From NCBI GenBank assembly GCA_023846275.1, contig JAIUJO010000183.1, positions 668,745 to 732,744 on the forward strand: a DNA stretch of 64,000 nt. The letters are read 5' to 3'. Positions 14,871 to 28,879 of this stretch are shown here, one piece after another. Origin of the DNA: Vanilla planifolia. Its lineage: Eukaryota > Streptophyta > Magnoliopsida > Asparagales > Orchidaceae. The notes under the pieces are model-generated. The model ran no database searches and had not been told where the DNA came from. It saw nothing but the letters and a program-made list of their open reading frames with translations. Made by a program: the position numbers and the translations under genes. The first letter of the stretch is position 1. Every line of letters starts with the position of its first letter.

Positions 14871-15489
14871 CAACTAGAATGTCAACCAAAAGTTTCCTCA
14901 ATGCATTTAAGGAAATAGCAACACAGGATGAAGGGAAGGCATTCTGATCCATCTCTTATTTTTTTGTGGAACATATAGTAGGAAAATAACAAAAAAATAA
15001 TAAAGGAAGTTAATCATCCTATAGATACAAATATCAATAATCTCATATTGAAGTGCTACAACAAAGTAAGCTATATTAGGAACATAAAAATATCTTAGGA
15101 GACTCATTAATTTTTTAGCATGTTTTAGTCCATAATCATTTGTTAGGTAGAAAAGCTGTCAAGTTATGAATTGGTGCTCTACATACAAAATGTATATGGT
15201 AAATATTGATGGTTTTGCAAATAAACACAATAGGCATGTTGGTTATGATCAAATTATATCTATTCTCAAAAGACAAATAGTGGAATCCATTTTTTCCATT
15301 GTGGGCAAGCAAATTATTACTAAAAATGAAGGATTATTTGTGCTCATTGGACTTTTTATGAGAAAGAAAAAGAACATAACTAAGGTAGTCATGAAATGGA
15401 CCATAATAGAATCCATAAATAATGCAAGGTCAAATCAACATTCCTTGGGAGCCGACAAGCATTATTCAACAAATCAAGCCGAAGGCCAA
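14871..15489. other. Unassigned DNA before the forward array
   Basis: A 108-codon plus-strand frame runs from 15166 into the first bases of the array (15492). It has no recognisable domain and no homologous partner in the window, so I do not call it a gene. The segment 15425-15485 is weakly similar to the middle of the 0.41-kb unit, so the array may begin slightly earlier than annotated. Confidence 0.4.
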
Positions 15490-18400
15490 TAAGATATTTT
15501 GATTCATTTTTAATTTTATCAGTAAGATCGTCACACTTTTTCTCTTCAATATACCAAAGTTTAATTTTCCAAAAACTTTATGCCATTTTTCAAAATTTTT
15601 ACTTTATTTTGGTTGGATCACTATATAACTCTCATTTTAAGATCATTGTAAATGAGTTTATATCATGACTAAATAAAAGTCATAAGACTCATATCAAATG
15701 GCACTATCAAATTTAACATTAGTTTTTCATTTTTCAAAAAATTTATTTCTTCATTTTGACATATTTAAGAAATTTTTATAATATAGGATTTGATGGTCAA
15801 CGATGTTGCGCTATATCTTTCTAGTTTTTTGGAATTTACATTTCCTTTGTAACATTTCTTATTTTTCTAGTTATCCACTTTGAATTTGTTATATTGCTGT
15901 GAAATTCTAAATCTTCTTTTATGTTATTTCTTATTTTGCTTTAATTATGTTATATTATATTGCTGTGATTTATCTCATTTTAATTTTAATGTATAAACTT
16001 ATTGTTATAATAGTGAATGTTTTTTATTTCTACATATTTTCTTATTACTTTTCACTTACTCCAAAGAAGATTTGCTTCACAGGGAAAATTGGTCATTGCA
16101 TTGCCCCAATATCGTCTCACTAATTAAGTATTAGCTTTCAAATTTTTTATTTGCCATGGCTTTAATAGGCTCTACATGGCATTTAATTCATACCAAATTT
16201 GATAGTTGAGGATGTTAAACTTTCTCTTCATAGCATCTTGGAATGCTAATTTCTAATGTAATTAATGTCATTTCTTCAACTTTTTGATGATTATTTGATT
16301 ATAATACTTGTAACCGCAAATCCCTTCTCATGTTACCCTTACATTTCTTCAATTTGTGCCATTTTAGCATTAATATATATTTACTTAATATTTTGAAAAA
16401 TTAAATTTAATTTTACTCATTTACTTTATTAATCCATAGTAATTCTTTGTGACGTCTGTGTGAGATAATATAGATCATTCAACTCTTCTACGTTTCTTTT
16501 ATCCAACAAATATCCATTATGTATAATTTTGTATGTTTTATTTTCTTGCATTTTTTGCATTTTATGAGACATTTAAATTCATTTCTTGCATGAAATTTGT
16601 GGATGTTATACTCTATATATTTTGTTTCATGGAACACAGGTTTTTCGTATAATTTACCTCATTTCTTTAAATAATTATATCTTTGTGGTTTTTTCACTCT
16701 GTATTTTTTTAGTCTATTATCATTCACATTTCTTTTTTTGTATTATAATGTATTGATTTCTATTATTTAGCTTTAAATTATTCTTAATTAATAGGAAAAT
16801 AATTACTTACTAGTATTTTGAATTATTTTGTTTCATAATTCAAATAATTTCTATTGAGGGTCATTCAAGCCAAAGAAAACATTACAAAACTAGTCTCAAA
16901 CAGCATTATGTAACTAAATATTTTTTTGTATTTTAAATTTTTTTTTCAAATTCTTTCGCATGCTATAGGTGGAAGTTTGATTCATACATGATTTGAGGAT
17001 CAACAATGTTACACTTGATCTCCATAGTATTCCATAATGCAAGTTTTTTGATGCAATGTGTACTATTTTTTCAATTTTTTTGGTATAATTTTGTTATATT
17101 AGCATCAAACTTTAATCTCTCTTTTCATATGACCACTACCATATTTTGTTTTTTTTACATTATGTTGTTCCAATTTATAAAATTTTAGTTTTAATTATGC
17201 TTGGTTACTACTAAACTACTTTATCACACTTATTTCTATTTATTGATGTTTTTATTTCATAGTAATTGCAAACCTTATCTAAACGAGATGAAACAAAAAA
17301 AATGCTGAGATCACTTTTAGGAGCTCAATCCCACGAATATTAATTTTTTATGTTTGTAAGTACTTTTTTTCCATATTTTATGACAAATTTTAATTCATAT
17401 CTAATTTAATGATTGAGGATGTTAAATTGACTTCCATAGTATTTCAATGTGAAAGTTTTCGCATAAAATTTATCTCTTTTAAAATATTTTTCCTTGATTT
17501 AGTTATATTTAAATAATAATTTATTACTATTTTTGTGTGTTTAATTTCATATTTCATAGTACTTATAGTGACGATCCAGCTGGGAGAAATCAAACATCAT
17601 TATACTCGTGTTAATGAGCTCTATCTAATTAAATATTAAATCTAATAATTTCTGCATATTTTATTTTCTTTAGCTTTATCACACTTATGAGACATCTCAT
17701 TTCTTACCTATTTTGTAAAAAAAGTTTCTACAGACAATCTCATTATTATCTTTGAAAGCAATTTTATAGTGGAATATATGTTATTTGTTCAAATATTTCA
17801 CTTTTGGTTAAAATTTGTTGAAATTCTAAATCTTTACTTCTTTAACTTTTACATCACCTTTATTTATGCCATTTTGCCTTGGTATTTTATACTAGGAGCA
17901 AAGTTTGTCTACTCGATTAAATTTTGTTATATTATAATGTATCAAATTATCTTTCTCATGTTATAAGATATATTTTAAAATTTTAAACTAATAATTAATT
18001 ATTATTTGCGTTGATTAACATTGATAACTCATAGAAATTATAAATGAGGAATGATGTAGAAAAAATGTACAACATTGAATTTAGCTTTTAATTTCCAGGA
18101 CCTTGCTAATCTCTAAAACGCATTTCAATTCCCGAATGACATGAAGAACGAGGTTTGTCATACTCGATCTCCTTAGTATTTTTGAATGGATCATTCATAT
18201 ACAATTTGTTTGATGTTTTGAAATCTTTCACTTTTATTTTCATATATTACTGTTGAACTGTAATTCTCCACTAATGTAGCCATTAAATCAATTTGATTTG
18301 TTAATATTTTAATTCTTCATTTTAACCCATTCAAAATTTAATATAAATTTACTTAATATTAGAATAATAATTAATTATTATTTATGCATTATTTTTTTTG

Positions 18401-21400
18401 GTAAATAGTTAAAATTCCAAGTGTGAGAAAAAATGTTGTAGTCATCTTGATGAGCTCGATAAAATAAAATATATTTTTAATAATTTAAAAAATTTTAATT
18501 TTTAGTGTTTAGACAATGTTTTCAATATATGTTATTTGTAACTAGTTTATGGAATCAGCATGTCGCAGTCGATCATTGTAGTATCCTTGATTACACCTTT
18601 CAAGTACAACTATGTAATTTCTACAAATGTTTGTCTTTGATATGAACATATTAAGATTAAACTCTAACTCTTTTCTTGTGCAGCAAATAATGTGACATTT
18701 ATTTAGTTTGAAATGTTATCATTTAAGCATTTTTACTTTTCTAAGTAAATTTCTTTCCAAACAGTACCAATCGAGATAAAAAAACATCATAAGACTTGCC
18801 TAAAAAGCTTTTATATAATTATATATTCATTTATATTGTTTTAAATTATTTTTTTTCTATATCTTTGTCATGCTATTCAATAAATTTCCTTTTGTGTATC
18901 ATTTCATAATCAAGGATGTGACACACAATCTCTTTAATATCTTGCAATGCAAGTTTCATGTAAATGTTTGTCTGATTTATCCTTATTTTTTTCCCTTTCA
19001 ACTAGTTGCAATACTATGTAACACCAAATCTCCTCTCATAGAAAATTTATATCTCTTTGGTTTATCACTATTACATTGCTTCAATTTATCTCATTTCATC
19101 TTTAATATGTATTCACCTAACATTAAAAAGCAATTATCACCAAACATATCTTGGCATGCTCCATCCCATTAGATATATTTTTTAAATATTTTAAAAATAT
19201 TATTTTTCATGGCTTTCTAGTCATTTATAATATATCTTAAATAATACTAGATTTGATTATTGAGGATGTTATATTTTATGGTCTTAATATGTTGGAATGC
19301 AACTTTCTTATACAATTTATTCATATGAACTCTATTTCTCCTCTCATGTGACCTCTAAAACATTCTCATTTCATTGTGTTGTATTGCCTTAATTTATCCC
19401 ATTTGGGTAATATTTTATACTAAATTTAGGTTAAGTGATAATTTATTACTATTTTTTACTATTTGTTTTGATAATACATCATAATTAAAAATGATGTCTC
19501 ATCAAGATGAAATTGATACTTCTCTTTGAGATCTATTCACTTAATTGTTTTCTACATTTTAAAATATTCTATTTTCTTTGGCTTTAACATGTATTAAATA
19601 TAATTTTAATAATTACCTAATTTGATGCTGGGCATTTTACACTCGATCACCATGGAATATTGGAAAGAAACATTACCAAAAGCGTTACATCCTTTCTTCA
19701 ATTTTTTTTATTTCCTTGAATTACTACATAATTCCAAATATTCTATAGAATAACATTCATATCTCTTTTATTTAAATGTACTAGATCGCTCCAATTTATT
19801 TCATTTTAGTTTTGTTGTGTATTTACATAATTTTTAAAGTGTATGTTATTATTATGTATGCATATTTACATCTATATTGTCATTTTACATCTATATTGTC
19901 ATTTTACTTATCTTAAATATTCTTATATAAGCTATCTAATTTCCTTAAATATTTGGCTTTTATTTAGTTATATTACTATGAAGCAATAATTATCATCTTA
20001 TTTACACTTTACACCTTTTTAATTATGCAATTTACATTACTTCAATTTATCATAGTTAAGCATTATTATATGTCAAATTAATTTTGAAATAAGTATTTAA
20101 TACTCTTATTTATCTTTATTTTATAATTTGAAGTATTACACTTGATGCCTAATAAATAAAAAGTTGTTATTGTTGGACTTATCTTGAAGAGCTCTTTCAA
20201 ATTAAAATTTGACGTTATTTGATCATTGTAGATGTTAAGTGAATCTTTGTTGCATATTGAAATGCAACATTAATGTATAATCTCCATCATTTCATAAACT
20301 TTTTTTATTTCATATGCAACAAGAAAATTCTAAATCTCATATCATGTGACCAATACAACACTTTCATTGAATTGTATTACATTGGTCTGATTAACCTCAT
20401 TATACCTTTAAGAAGCACCAAAAAATTAAATATTTATCTATAAATCTTAAAATATTTTAATTTATTAGGTTTTGACATCATTGATAAGACATTTTATCTT
20501 TTACCTAATTTCGAGATTAGTGATGTTAAACATGATTCCATATGTATGTTAACATGAAACTTTTATGGAACTTTCATAATTTTTCTTCAACTTATTTTTT
20601 TCAATTTTATTATATTATTATAAAACTTTAATTCATTGAACATGTGTCCTTAGCATTATTTCAATTTTTTTGTGTTACTTTTCTATAATTTTCCTCATTT
20701 TAGCTTCAATATATATTTACCTAACATTAAAGTAAAAAATCATTTCTATTTAGGCTTTTTTAATAATTTATAGTTATTAAAAATGATCTTTGATCTAAAC
20801 AATATAAATATCATTAGACTAATCTCAATGTGTTATTTTTCATATTTGTATTCATTTCTATTTCTTTAAATATTCTTTTTTTAAAGGTGTTCGGAACTCT
20901 TTAAGACAATTCAATTTTTATTTAATTTGTTGGTCGAGGATGTTACATTTCAGCCCTTTAGTATCCTCGAATGTAACTTTACCATTCAATTTCTCTATTT
21001 TCTTCAAATATTTCATTTTGATTTTTTTTTATATTGCTCTATAACTCTAAATCATATCTTTTCTAACATTTCCATCATTTTTATTTTTATATTTTTCATT
21101 GCTTATGTTTACTTAATTTCAACGTTAAGATATATTTAATTAATACTTAAATTATGATTTTTCATAACTTATGCTTACTTGATTTTTAATTCCTAACAAC
21201 TCTAAACAAGGCTTGATCTAGTGAAACAAATGTCATTAGAATCACTTTGATGAGTTCAATCAAACAAAAATGTCTTTTCCAATATTTTTTAATTTTTTTC
21301 CATTGACATTCTTTTTTGTTAAGTTTTTATTTCTACTTAAGTTGATGATCAAGAATGTTACCTGCTATCTTTTTTCTATCTTGGAATGAATTTTCCCACA

Positions 21401-23235
21401 AAGTTTAACCTAAATTTTAAAATTTTTTAATTTCCATTTGGTTATATCATTGCATAACTATATATCTCCTTTGATACTATCTTTAAATCTCTTTGATCTG
21501 GCAGTAATACATTGACCCAATTAGCCTCATTTGAGATTTCATATATATACTTAATATTTGAATATCGAAGTTTTATTTTTTTACACTTATTTAAATTACT
21601 GTTTCATAGTAATTCAAAGCTAGGACTTCTCAAGATCAAAAAATGTTCTTAGGCTCGTGTTGATGAGCCATATAAAATTGAATCACCACTTTAATATTTT
21701 TTCAATATTTTCTTTTTTATGATTTTCCATGTTTTATGAAACAATTTAATCCATAAATGACTTGATGGTCGACGATGTTACACTCGATGTCTTTACTGTA
21801 AGTTTCGCACACAACTTACTTTTTTCTAATAATCTTTCACTTTGATTTAGGTATATTGCTATAAAATAGTAGCTCTTCATTCTTCTTCGCTTTGCATCTT
21901 TTTTAATTGGTTTATAAAATTTCAAATTATCTTATATTAATTTTAAAATATATTTTCTTTTTTTAAAAGTAATAACTTATTATATTTTATCATAGACTAC
22001 TTTAGAAGTTTTTAGTAATTTTGAAGGAACTCTAATTTTTAACAATCTTTATCCAACTAAATATTCGTTTTCATATTTTGGATAATTTTTCATGGGCTTT
22101 AACATCCTTTATAAGATGTTTAAATTCATGCATTACTTATTAATTGGGTTTCATATACTTAATGATCTTAATATCTTTAAATAAAACGTTTTGATAAATT
22201 CATGTAATTTCTTCAAATGTTTAGATTTTTTTGACTAAATCACTATGCAACTCTAAATGTCAACTTATGTGACCTTACGTCACTTTGATTTGGTTATATC
22301 AGATTATCCTAATTTGCATCACTTAAACTTCTAGATAAATTATTCAATAACTGAATATTAATTTTTTCTTACATATGTTGTTTAAATTGGTAATTTATAG
22401 TATTTAAAAACATGATATGATCAAGATGGAACAACTATCATTACAACTCTCTCAATAAGCTTTACCAAACTTTTCATTCATTTTTGTATTTAAAAAAAAC
22501 TATTTTCTATGGTTTTATCAAACTTTTGTTAGATATCTCAATTCATACTCAACCTCTTTAGCATCTCATAATGTAACTTTCTTATACAATTTATCCTATT
22601 TATGAAAAACTTTAACTTTGATTTGGTTCTATTTCTATGAAATGCTAATTCTCTTATCCTTTAACATTTTCAACATTTTGATTTTGTTATATTTCAATGC
22701 CTCAAATTATCTTATAGTCATTTTAAGATAATTGTACTTTATTTTGAGATAATAATTCATTATGCTTATTCTTATTTATGTAAATTACATTATTCTTGAT
22801 AAAGTCACATGGAAAGGAAAAAATCATTATTAGATTCATTTCAAAGAGCTTCATTAAATTAAATATTTATTTTTGGTAAATTTAATAAGACATTTTCATT
22901 CATACCTTGTTTGAATATTGAATATGTTACACTCATTCTTTTATAGTATTTTTGGTTGCAACATTGCCATAAAAATTGTCTCTTTTCTTCCTAATCTTTC
23001 ACTTTGATTTGGTTATGTTACATTGGTTCAATTTATCTTATTTCAACTTTTACATATATTTAATTAATTTTAAAATTATAATTTAAAAACATTTATCCCT
23101 ATTTACTGTGGGAAAAAATGATGTTGTACTCACCTCAATAAGCATTATCATACTAACTATTAGATTTTTAATTTTCAAATAAAATGTTTTTTAGGCTTTA
23201 TGAACAATTTATGAGATAGTTTTATTCAAATAATC
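15490..23235 (+). repeat. Ancient 0.41-kb tandem repeat array, forward orientation
   Basis: About 19-20 diverged head-to-tail units. Each carries, in order: GATGTTACACTCGATCTC, TTGGAATGCAACTTTC, CAATTTATCTCATTTCTTC, TTTGATTTGGTTATATTAC, CTCATGTGACC, a second TTTGATTTGGTTATATTAC, a second CAATTTATCTCATTT, an A/T-only block, AATTCATAGTAATTC, GATGAAACAAATGTCATTGG, GATGAGCTCTATCCAATTAA, and TATGAGACATTTTGATTCAT. Positions of the GATGTT landmark or its decayed equivalent are 15526, 15802, 16211, 16612, 17005, 17418, 17724, 18152, 18559, 18915, 19265, 19632, (lost near 19930), 20231, 20522, 20939, 21354, 21774, 22147, 22541 and 22923. Intact spacings cluster at 393-428; shorter ones show deletions. 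Stops in all frames and many indels argue against coding. No transposase, terminal repeats or known satellite name could be matched. Confidence 0.9.
19865..19910. repeat. 19-bp direct repeat inside a broken array unit
   Basis: TTTACATCTATATTGTCAT occurs twice in immediate succession (the ACATC landmark at 19868 and 19887), followed by a partial third copy. It sits where a 0.41-kb unit has lost its GATGTT segment, so it may mark a repaired break within the array. Confidence 0.85.
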
Positions 23236-26200
23236 AATTGTCATTGATTCAAGTAGATCCATCATGATACTTGTAATATTTTTAGCCTTCTTTGTTTATG
23301 TGTTGCATTAATCTAATTTCATTTTGTTCTTCCCAAGAGTCTCTTATTGTTTGTTTAATTATCCCAACACTTCTTAGATTGTAGTATGGTTAACAATGGA
23401 CTTCTCATAGGATTGAAGCCTATGTTTCCCCCAATGGTTCTTCATCATTTTGAAGCTTATGAATTACATGTATTGCACTGGAATATCTATTCTATAACCT
23501 ATTTAGAATTATTAAACCAGTAAGCCTATATTCTTTAGATAATATGAAAGTCTTACCATTGTTCTTGCACAACCTTTATTCCAAAACATCAAAGTTTCTC
23601 CTGATTCTTCAATCCTTCTCAAGTAGCTAGTTGGGTGTTTCTCAATCATTAAAAAAGATTTAGTAAGGAGCTACATGAGAGAACCAAAGTTCCTTTATTG
23701 ATTCACCCAAAAGTGGAGGAATTCATTACATTTTGAGAATGTTTACTAAGTGGAATTTATACAAAGTTAAAGGTCAGTCTAGGAATTCAAATGCATCCTA
23801 GAAAAACTCTTATTTAATTGAAATGGTGATTTAATTAACTAAGAATGAACAATAGTGTAGTAAAGAATATCAAAAGAGTAAAAAACCAAATCTTAGTTTT
23901 CTATGTTTAACATCTTTTTATAAAAAATTTAGGTTTGATAGTGCATTGTTCCTATGTCATAAAGTAATAAAATGGTTTTAGTTGAAAAGGAGGCAGCAAC
24001 TTTATCGTTATGCTTGCAGCACATCTAGTAAAACGGGTGTTTTAGATGGATGAATTTGATTGTAGAATTATGATTAATATTCAAAATCTCATTCATTTAC
24101 TAATGGATTGGTCAACATGAAATTTATATGTGCATTACTCCTTTATTTAAACAAAAATCTCTTGCAAGAAAAGAAAAGTCTTTGGAAAACCACTGTAGCG
24201 TGGTAGTGATTATTTGTAAATCTTTGCTTATGGGAGAAGGTTGCAATATATTTGCGTCAATGGATGAATAAAAAGGGAATTCCTTCATATGGTTGGAGGA
24301 GGTGTAGGACTTCTTAGTTTGAGTAAATCAATGTGGGGTAAAAGGTCTACTATTCATTGGCTCTTCATTCATATTGGCAAGGAAATGGAGTAGGGGATGG
24401 GTAGGTGGATAGAGCTTTAAGGAATATAGGTTGGTAAGATTTAGCTTTAGCATCCGTTATAGAACATCTTTGCTAAATAGGCTCATATTGCACTCCACAA
24501 GTGCTAAAATTCATAATGATGTTAGCCTCAAAGTTGAAACAATTTATATTTTAAGATAAATAGCTTAGTCATGATACATTCATGAAAACTAATGCAAGGA
24601 GTTGGGATTACATAAGTTTCAAAGCTTTGTCCATCAAGCTAAAGAGGTTTAAAGAATAATTGAAGTACTGGATTAAATAGAGATTTTGAAAATAATTTTG
24701 AGGATATGAAATATGATGAAGAATTCTTATATGTAAAAGATGAAAAATGTAAATCTTACCAAAGTTAGAGTGTAACAATGGCCATCTTAAAGGTAATGAG
24801 TACTTATTGGATGCAACTACTAAATAAGAGATGTATTTGTTTGAAAAGGCAAAAATGAAATAGCTCATAGGTTGGGATAAATAGAGGAAAATTTCCATAT
24901 TATGAAAGAGCAAAAGAAGAACATGATTTAATATAAATTACATTAAAGATATTTTGGGACTATTCATTTTCTAAGAAGAAAACGATCAATAGAAAATAGT
25001 TCGCCATTATAATAAATTAATACTTGTTTTCAATTGTTTGGACAATGAAAATCTTCTCAATTGAATCCCTTTAAAATTATTGACTCAGACAATATGGAGT
25101 TAATGAAACAGATTATAACTGATTAGATATAAGAGATTGTGTTTTAAACAAATCAACATAACAATCTAACATGGATTGTTTTAATAGACAACATTTCTTT
25201 AGATGTTAGGACATAATTAATAATGATGCAGCACTTGTAATGGAGTTTTAGTTTTGAGGCTCATCTTTTCTTAATGGAATCGAAATTGACAATTTAGAAT
25301 TGAAAACAAAACTAAAAGAAACCTAAAATCCTTTAATGATTATTGGACCATTTGTATGTGTAATTTCATTAAAAGGTATTTATCAAAGTACTCACTTACT
25401 CTCTTTAGCACTTTCTTTGTAAAAACATTTCATGTGAATAAGTAGGTTTTATGAAAAGGAGGGGAGATTATTAATGTTATTCAATTAAATCAAGAATTAA
25501 TTTTGTAATTGGACATGAAATTAAAAGACAAGAATTGCATCCTGAAGTACATTTAATTAGTGTGTATCATGCTATATCTTTGAATCTCTTAACTTCAGTT
25601 CTCAAAAAATTCAATTTTTATAAAAACTTTTCAATTTGGTTCTCACTATTCTTGACATCTTTTAAATCTCAGTCATCATGGCACAATGTTTTCTGAATGC
25701 ATTAAATGGTCTTAAGCAATAAAACCCACTTTCTCTATTGGTATTGATATTAGCAAAAGAAGTTTTTTTGTAATGCTCTAAATAAACTTCAAAATCATGA
25801 AAAACACCACACAGAATGCTCAACTAGGGGATTTTAAAATAATGACACATGTAGGGAAAGGGTAAGATTCTATTGTAAAGGACAAAAGAACAATATCTAA
25901 GATTTAGATTCTTTCGAAAGAGTGTCAAGCAACAATTAGACATCAAATAAATTAATAAAAAGGAAATTTATTTGTTACCAAAAATTTGTAAGGTGATTTG
26001 AAAAGAAATTTATTCAAAAGTTTTGCTTTTAGAAAGTTAATCTTCCAATTAAATATCTAGATTGACCTCTTTAAACTTTTATAAAGAAAAATATCTAGTT
26101 CTAAAATTAATAAAAAATAAAGCAAAAGACGTCAAAGTGGAACAATAAGCAATTATAATTAGCAATTGACTTATTTTGATGAGGCATCGATTGGAATTGA

Positions 26201-28225
26201 TCCCACATACTTTTAATGATTGTTAAATTGCCAAATGATAGCTTATACTAATAAAATATATAGATCATATTAAGCTGTTAAGCACATGAGGTTGTTTTTT
26301 TTTTGACAAACATTCAATCCAACAATTCAATTTTAAATTCATAAATTTATCATACAATTACTGTACTAATGAACATATTGTAAGATGTACAACTTTAATA
26401 CATTTTTCTTATTTTATAATTATTGTGCAACATGATTGCTTATATTGAACATGTATTATACAATTATCATATTAAGTTTACAGTTTTAGGCATAACAAAA
26501 CAATTCCTATAATAAGATAAATAACAACATATTTTTATGACAACATTATAACATTTTTATTCCAAATCCTTTCACAATTTTGTAAAGAGGACTAAATCAT
26601 ACAAGTATGATATACTACATTATTTTGTATGATATAAAAGGTATATGAATAAATAGAAAAAAATGTACTTAAACACATATTTTGACTCTAACTAGTTGAT
26701 ATTGAGTAGCTTGCAAATTGTAATGCTAGCCTTGATGTATAGAAATTAAGGTAGAATTGTTTAACACGAACACTTAATCATAAAGGAAAGGTTTAATAAT
26801 TCCCCTAGTTATTTCACATAATAACCTTTTAAGCAAAATTTGTTTTCACAAATCGTCAAATGTAGTGAAAGCCATGCTATGATTAATTTTTATTGTGAGC
26901 AAGCCCCCCCTCAATTACCTTATTTTCAAAAATAGAAGTTATTGTACTCGAATATGGAAATCATGGAAAACTTGCCTAGGATTGAGTGAACCCCATTCTT
27001 TTATGGACTAGTCAATTAACTAATCTAATAAAGGGATCACCTTTCCTATAAAAATCTATTAAACACATCTATTTGTACATTGTACTAATGGAAACCTACA
27101 AAAAAATTTCATGAAATCGATTCACAATAAATGGCGTGAGCACATCACCATGGTACACAAACCATTCATATTGAAATACGAAACATTTAAATGCAAAATG
27201 TAAAAGATGTACACAACTAAAAATTGAACCTATTTGATAAAATGATGAAACCTATATACAACATTTACTATAAGAGAAAAATTATCATAATGACTAAGAA
27301 CTCTCAAAATAAAATGCTAAATCATTAACAGTACTAAGACACAAAACGTTTGTTAAATTATTACATTATAACTTTTTGCTTACCAAGTAGAACAAGTACA
27401 AAGGCTATAATGCTATCACAAAAGAATTGCATTGATCACTAACCTCTTCAATGAATAGTAAGAGCCTTGACTTATTTAGTATCCATTGTAACCTCACTAA
27501 ATATTGTAACCTTCTTATTCAATGACTTAGCTAAACATGAGGAGGAGTGTCCCACTATTAATTTTGTGTCCCTTGATTCTTAGAAGAATGTTTAACACTG
27601 AGTCATTTTCAAAATCTATTATCATGTAATCAAGGAGTTTAGTTGAAATAGTTAGTACCTTAACAACTCTGAAGGGTTATCAATAAACATGTACACTCCT
27701 TCATAATGTAATCTAACACATTCATAGCCCCTGAGGTGTGCTCAATAGCTATGTGGTAGTTAGCCATTTTGGGAGTATGTAATCAATTGACTAACACTCC
27801 TTAAGCAATGGTGTGTAATCATGTGAAATGGAATGCTCCTTACCTACTATGAATCATAAAAAGAAATTGACACGTTGTAAAAACTTTGGAGCATATGTTG
27901 AATACTATATCCTAGGAATCTACTCAAGCATTGTGGTACCACAATTATAAAAACTATGCCCATAATAGCATCTCATCTCCTACCTTGTCTATGGACCCCA
28001 AAATGTTTGGTCTACTTCATGACAACTTCACGCTTTAATCTTCGGAGTAATTAAAACACTTTAGTAAATTTCTATTATTATATACTTTACATAAGCTCCA
28101 AAGATTACTACTATATATGACAACATATGATAATCTATTAGGAACTACATTAAAAGTTCCTTAAAAAACTATTTGAGGTTAACTTGAGTTACCTCTTAAA
28201 CCATAATTATTTATGAAGTTATTTT
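23236..28225. other. Unassigned spacer DNA, no gene recognised
   Basis: The 0.41-kb register stops at about 23.24 kb and does not resume until 47.73 kb. This part holds no recognisable coding motif. A G-richer patch at about 24.18-24.45 kb differs in composition from its surroundings and may be an unidentified element. A run of seven C followed by TCAATTA at about 26.9 kb resembles the C-tract near the end of the LTRs to the right, but the flanking bases do not match them. A 101-codon minus-strand frame (24608-24913) lacks any domain. Confidence 0.4.
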
Positions 28226-28247
28226 TGCTTAAAAAAATCCCACAAGA

Positions 28248-28260
28248 GGGGGGGGGGGGG
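28248..28260. repeat. Run of 13 G in the LTR end
   Basis: Thirteen consecutive G bases precede TGAATTAT. The related LTRs have GGGGG (about 36.41 kb) and GGG (about 41.45 kb) at the same place, so the tract belongs to the LTR and has changed length. Read on the minus strand it is the C-tract close to the LTR 3' end. Confidence 0.85.
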
Positions 28261-28825
28261 TGAATTATGGTAAATAAAATTTTCTATCGATTTTTGGTTT
28301 CAATTAAAAATTAAATATTTAAAGCAAGATTAAGAAGAAACGTAACACACAAGATTTTTAAGGTGGTTCAACTCAAAATCAAGCCAACATCCGCCTCCAT
28401 CTGGTGTTGGGAAAAATAACACAAAAAATACCAAATTATAGGTAAGGTTTTTCGTACGGTTCACCTCAAACCTACTTGGGATTTTTCTTACGACTAATCC
28501 CAAATCTACTTTAGTTTTTTCAGGCTCAAATCAAACCCAAGGCTTTTGCACAATGTCGGGATGCCCTTATCCCAAAGAAAAGAATACACAAATTGGCAAA
28601 ACTTAAAATAAGTTTAAAAGAAAAAAGAGGCACACACGACCGAAAAATGAAGGAATAGAGATTTAAAGATTGTTGAAGCAAAAACCTCTAATTTGGGAAT
28701 CTTTCTTGCCATTTCCTCTTTATGAAATTGAAAGCACCGTATTCACATGATTTTGCTTGAAATCGTGATCTTAAAGCTTTGGAATCCTAGCAAAATGTGT
28801 AACCTATATAAGTTCTTTATCCTTC

Positions 28826-28836
28826 CCTATTTATAG
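28826..28836 (-). promoter_or_regulatory. Candidate LTR TATA box
   Basis: The minus strand reads CTATAAATAGG, a close match to plant TATA boxes. It lies inside the probable solo LTR, about 600 bp before its C-tract end, where the promoter of a minus-strand element would be expected. The equivalent position in the 41.4-43.5 kb LTR reads TTCTATAAAAAGC. The copy in the 36.4-38.4 kb LTR is decayed. Confidence 0.5.
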
Positions 28837-28879
28837 AACTTAAATTTAAGCTCTAAAATCACTCCCAAAGGCTTTAAAA

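Noticed and set aside
15166..15492. 108-codon plus-strand open frame
   Set aside because: It has no known motif, no promoter or splice context I can support, and it overlaps the beginning of the repeat array.
17006..21139. Several 60-100 codon open frames inside the forward array
   Set aside because: They fall at different phases and frames of the repeat unit, so the unit does not encode a conserved product.
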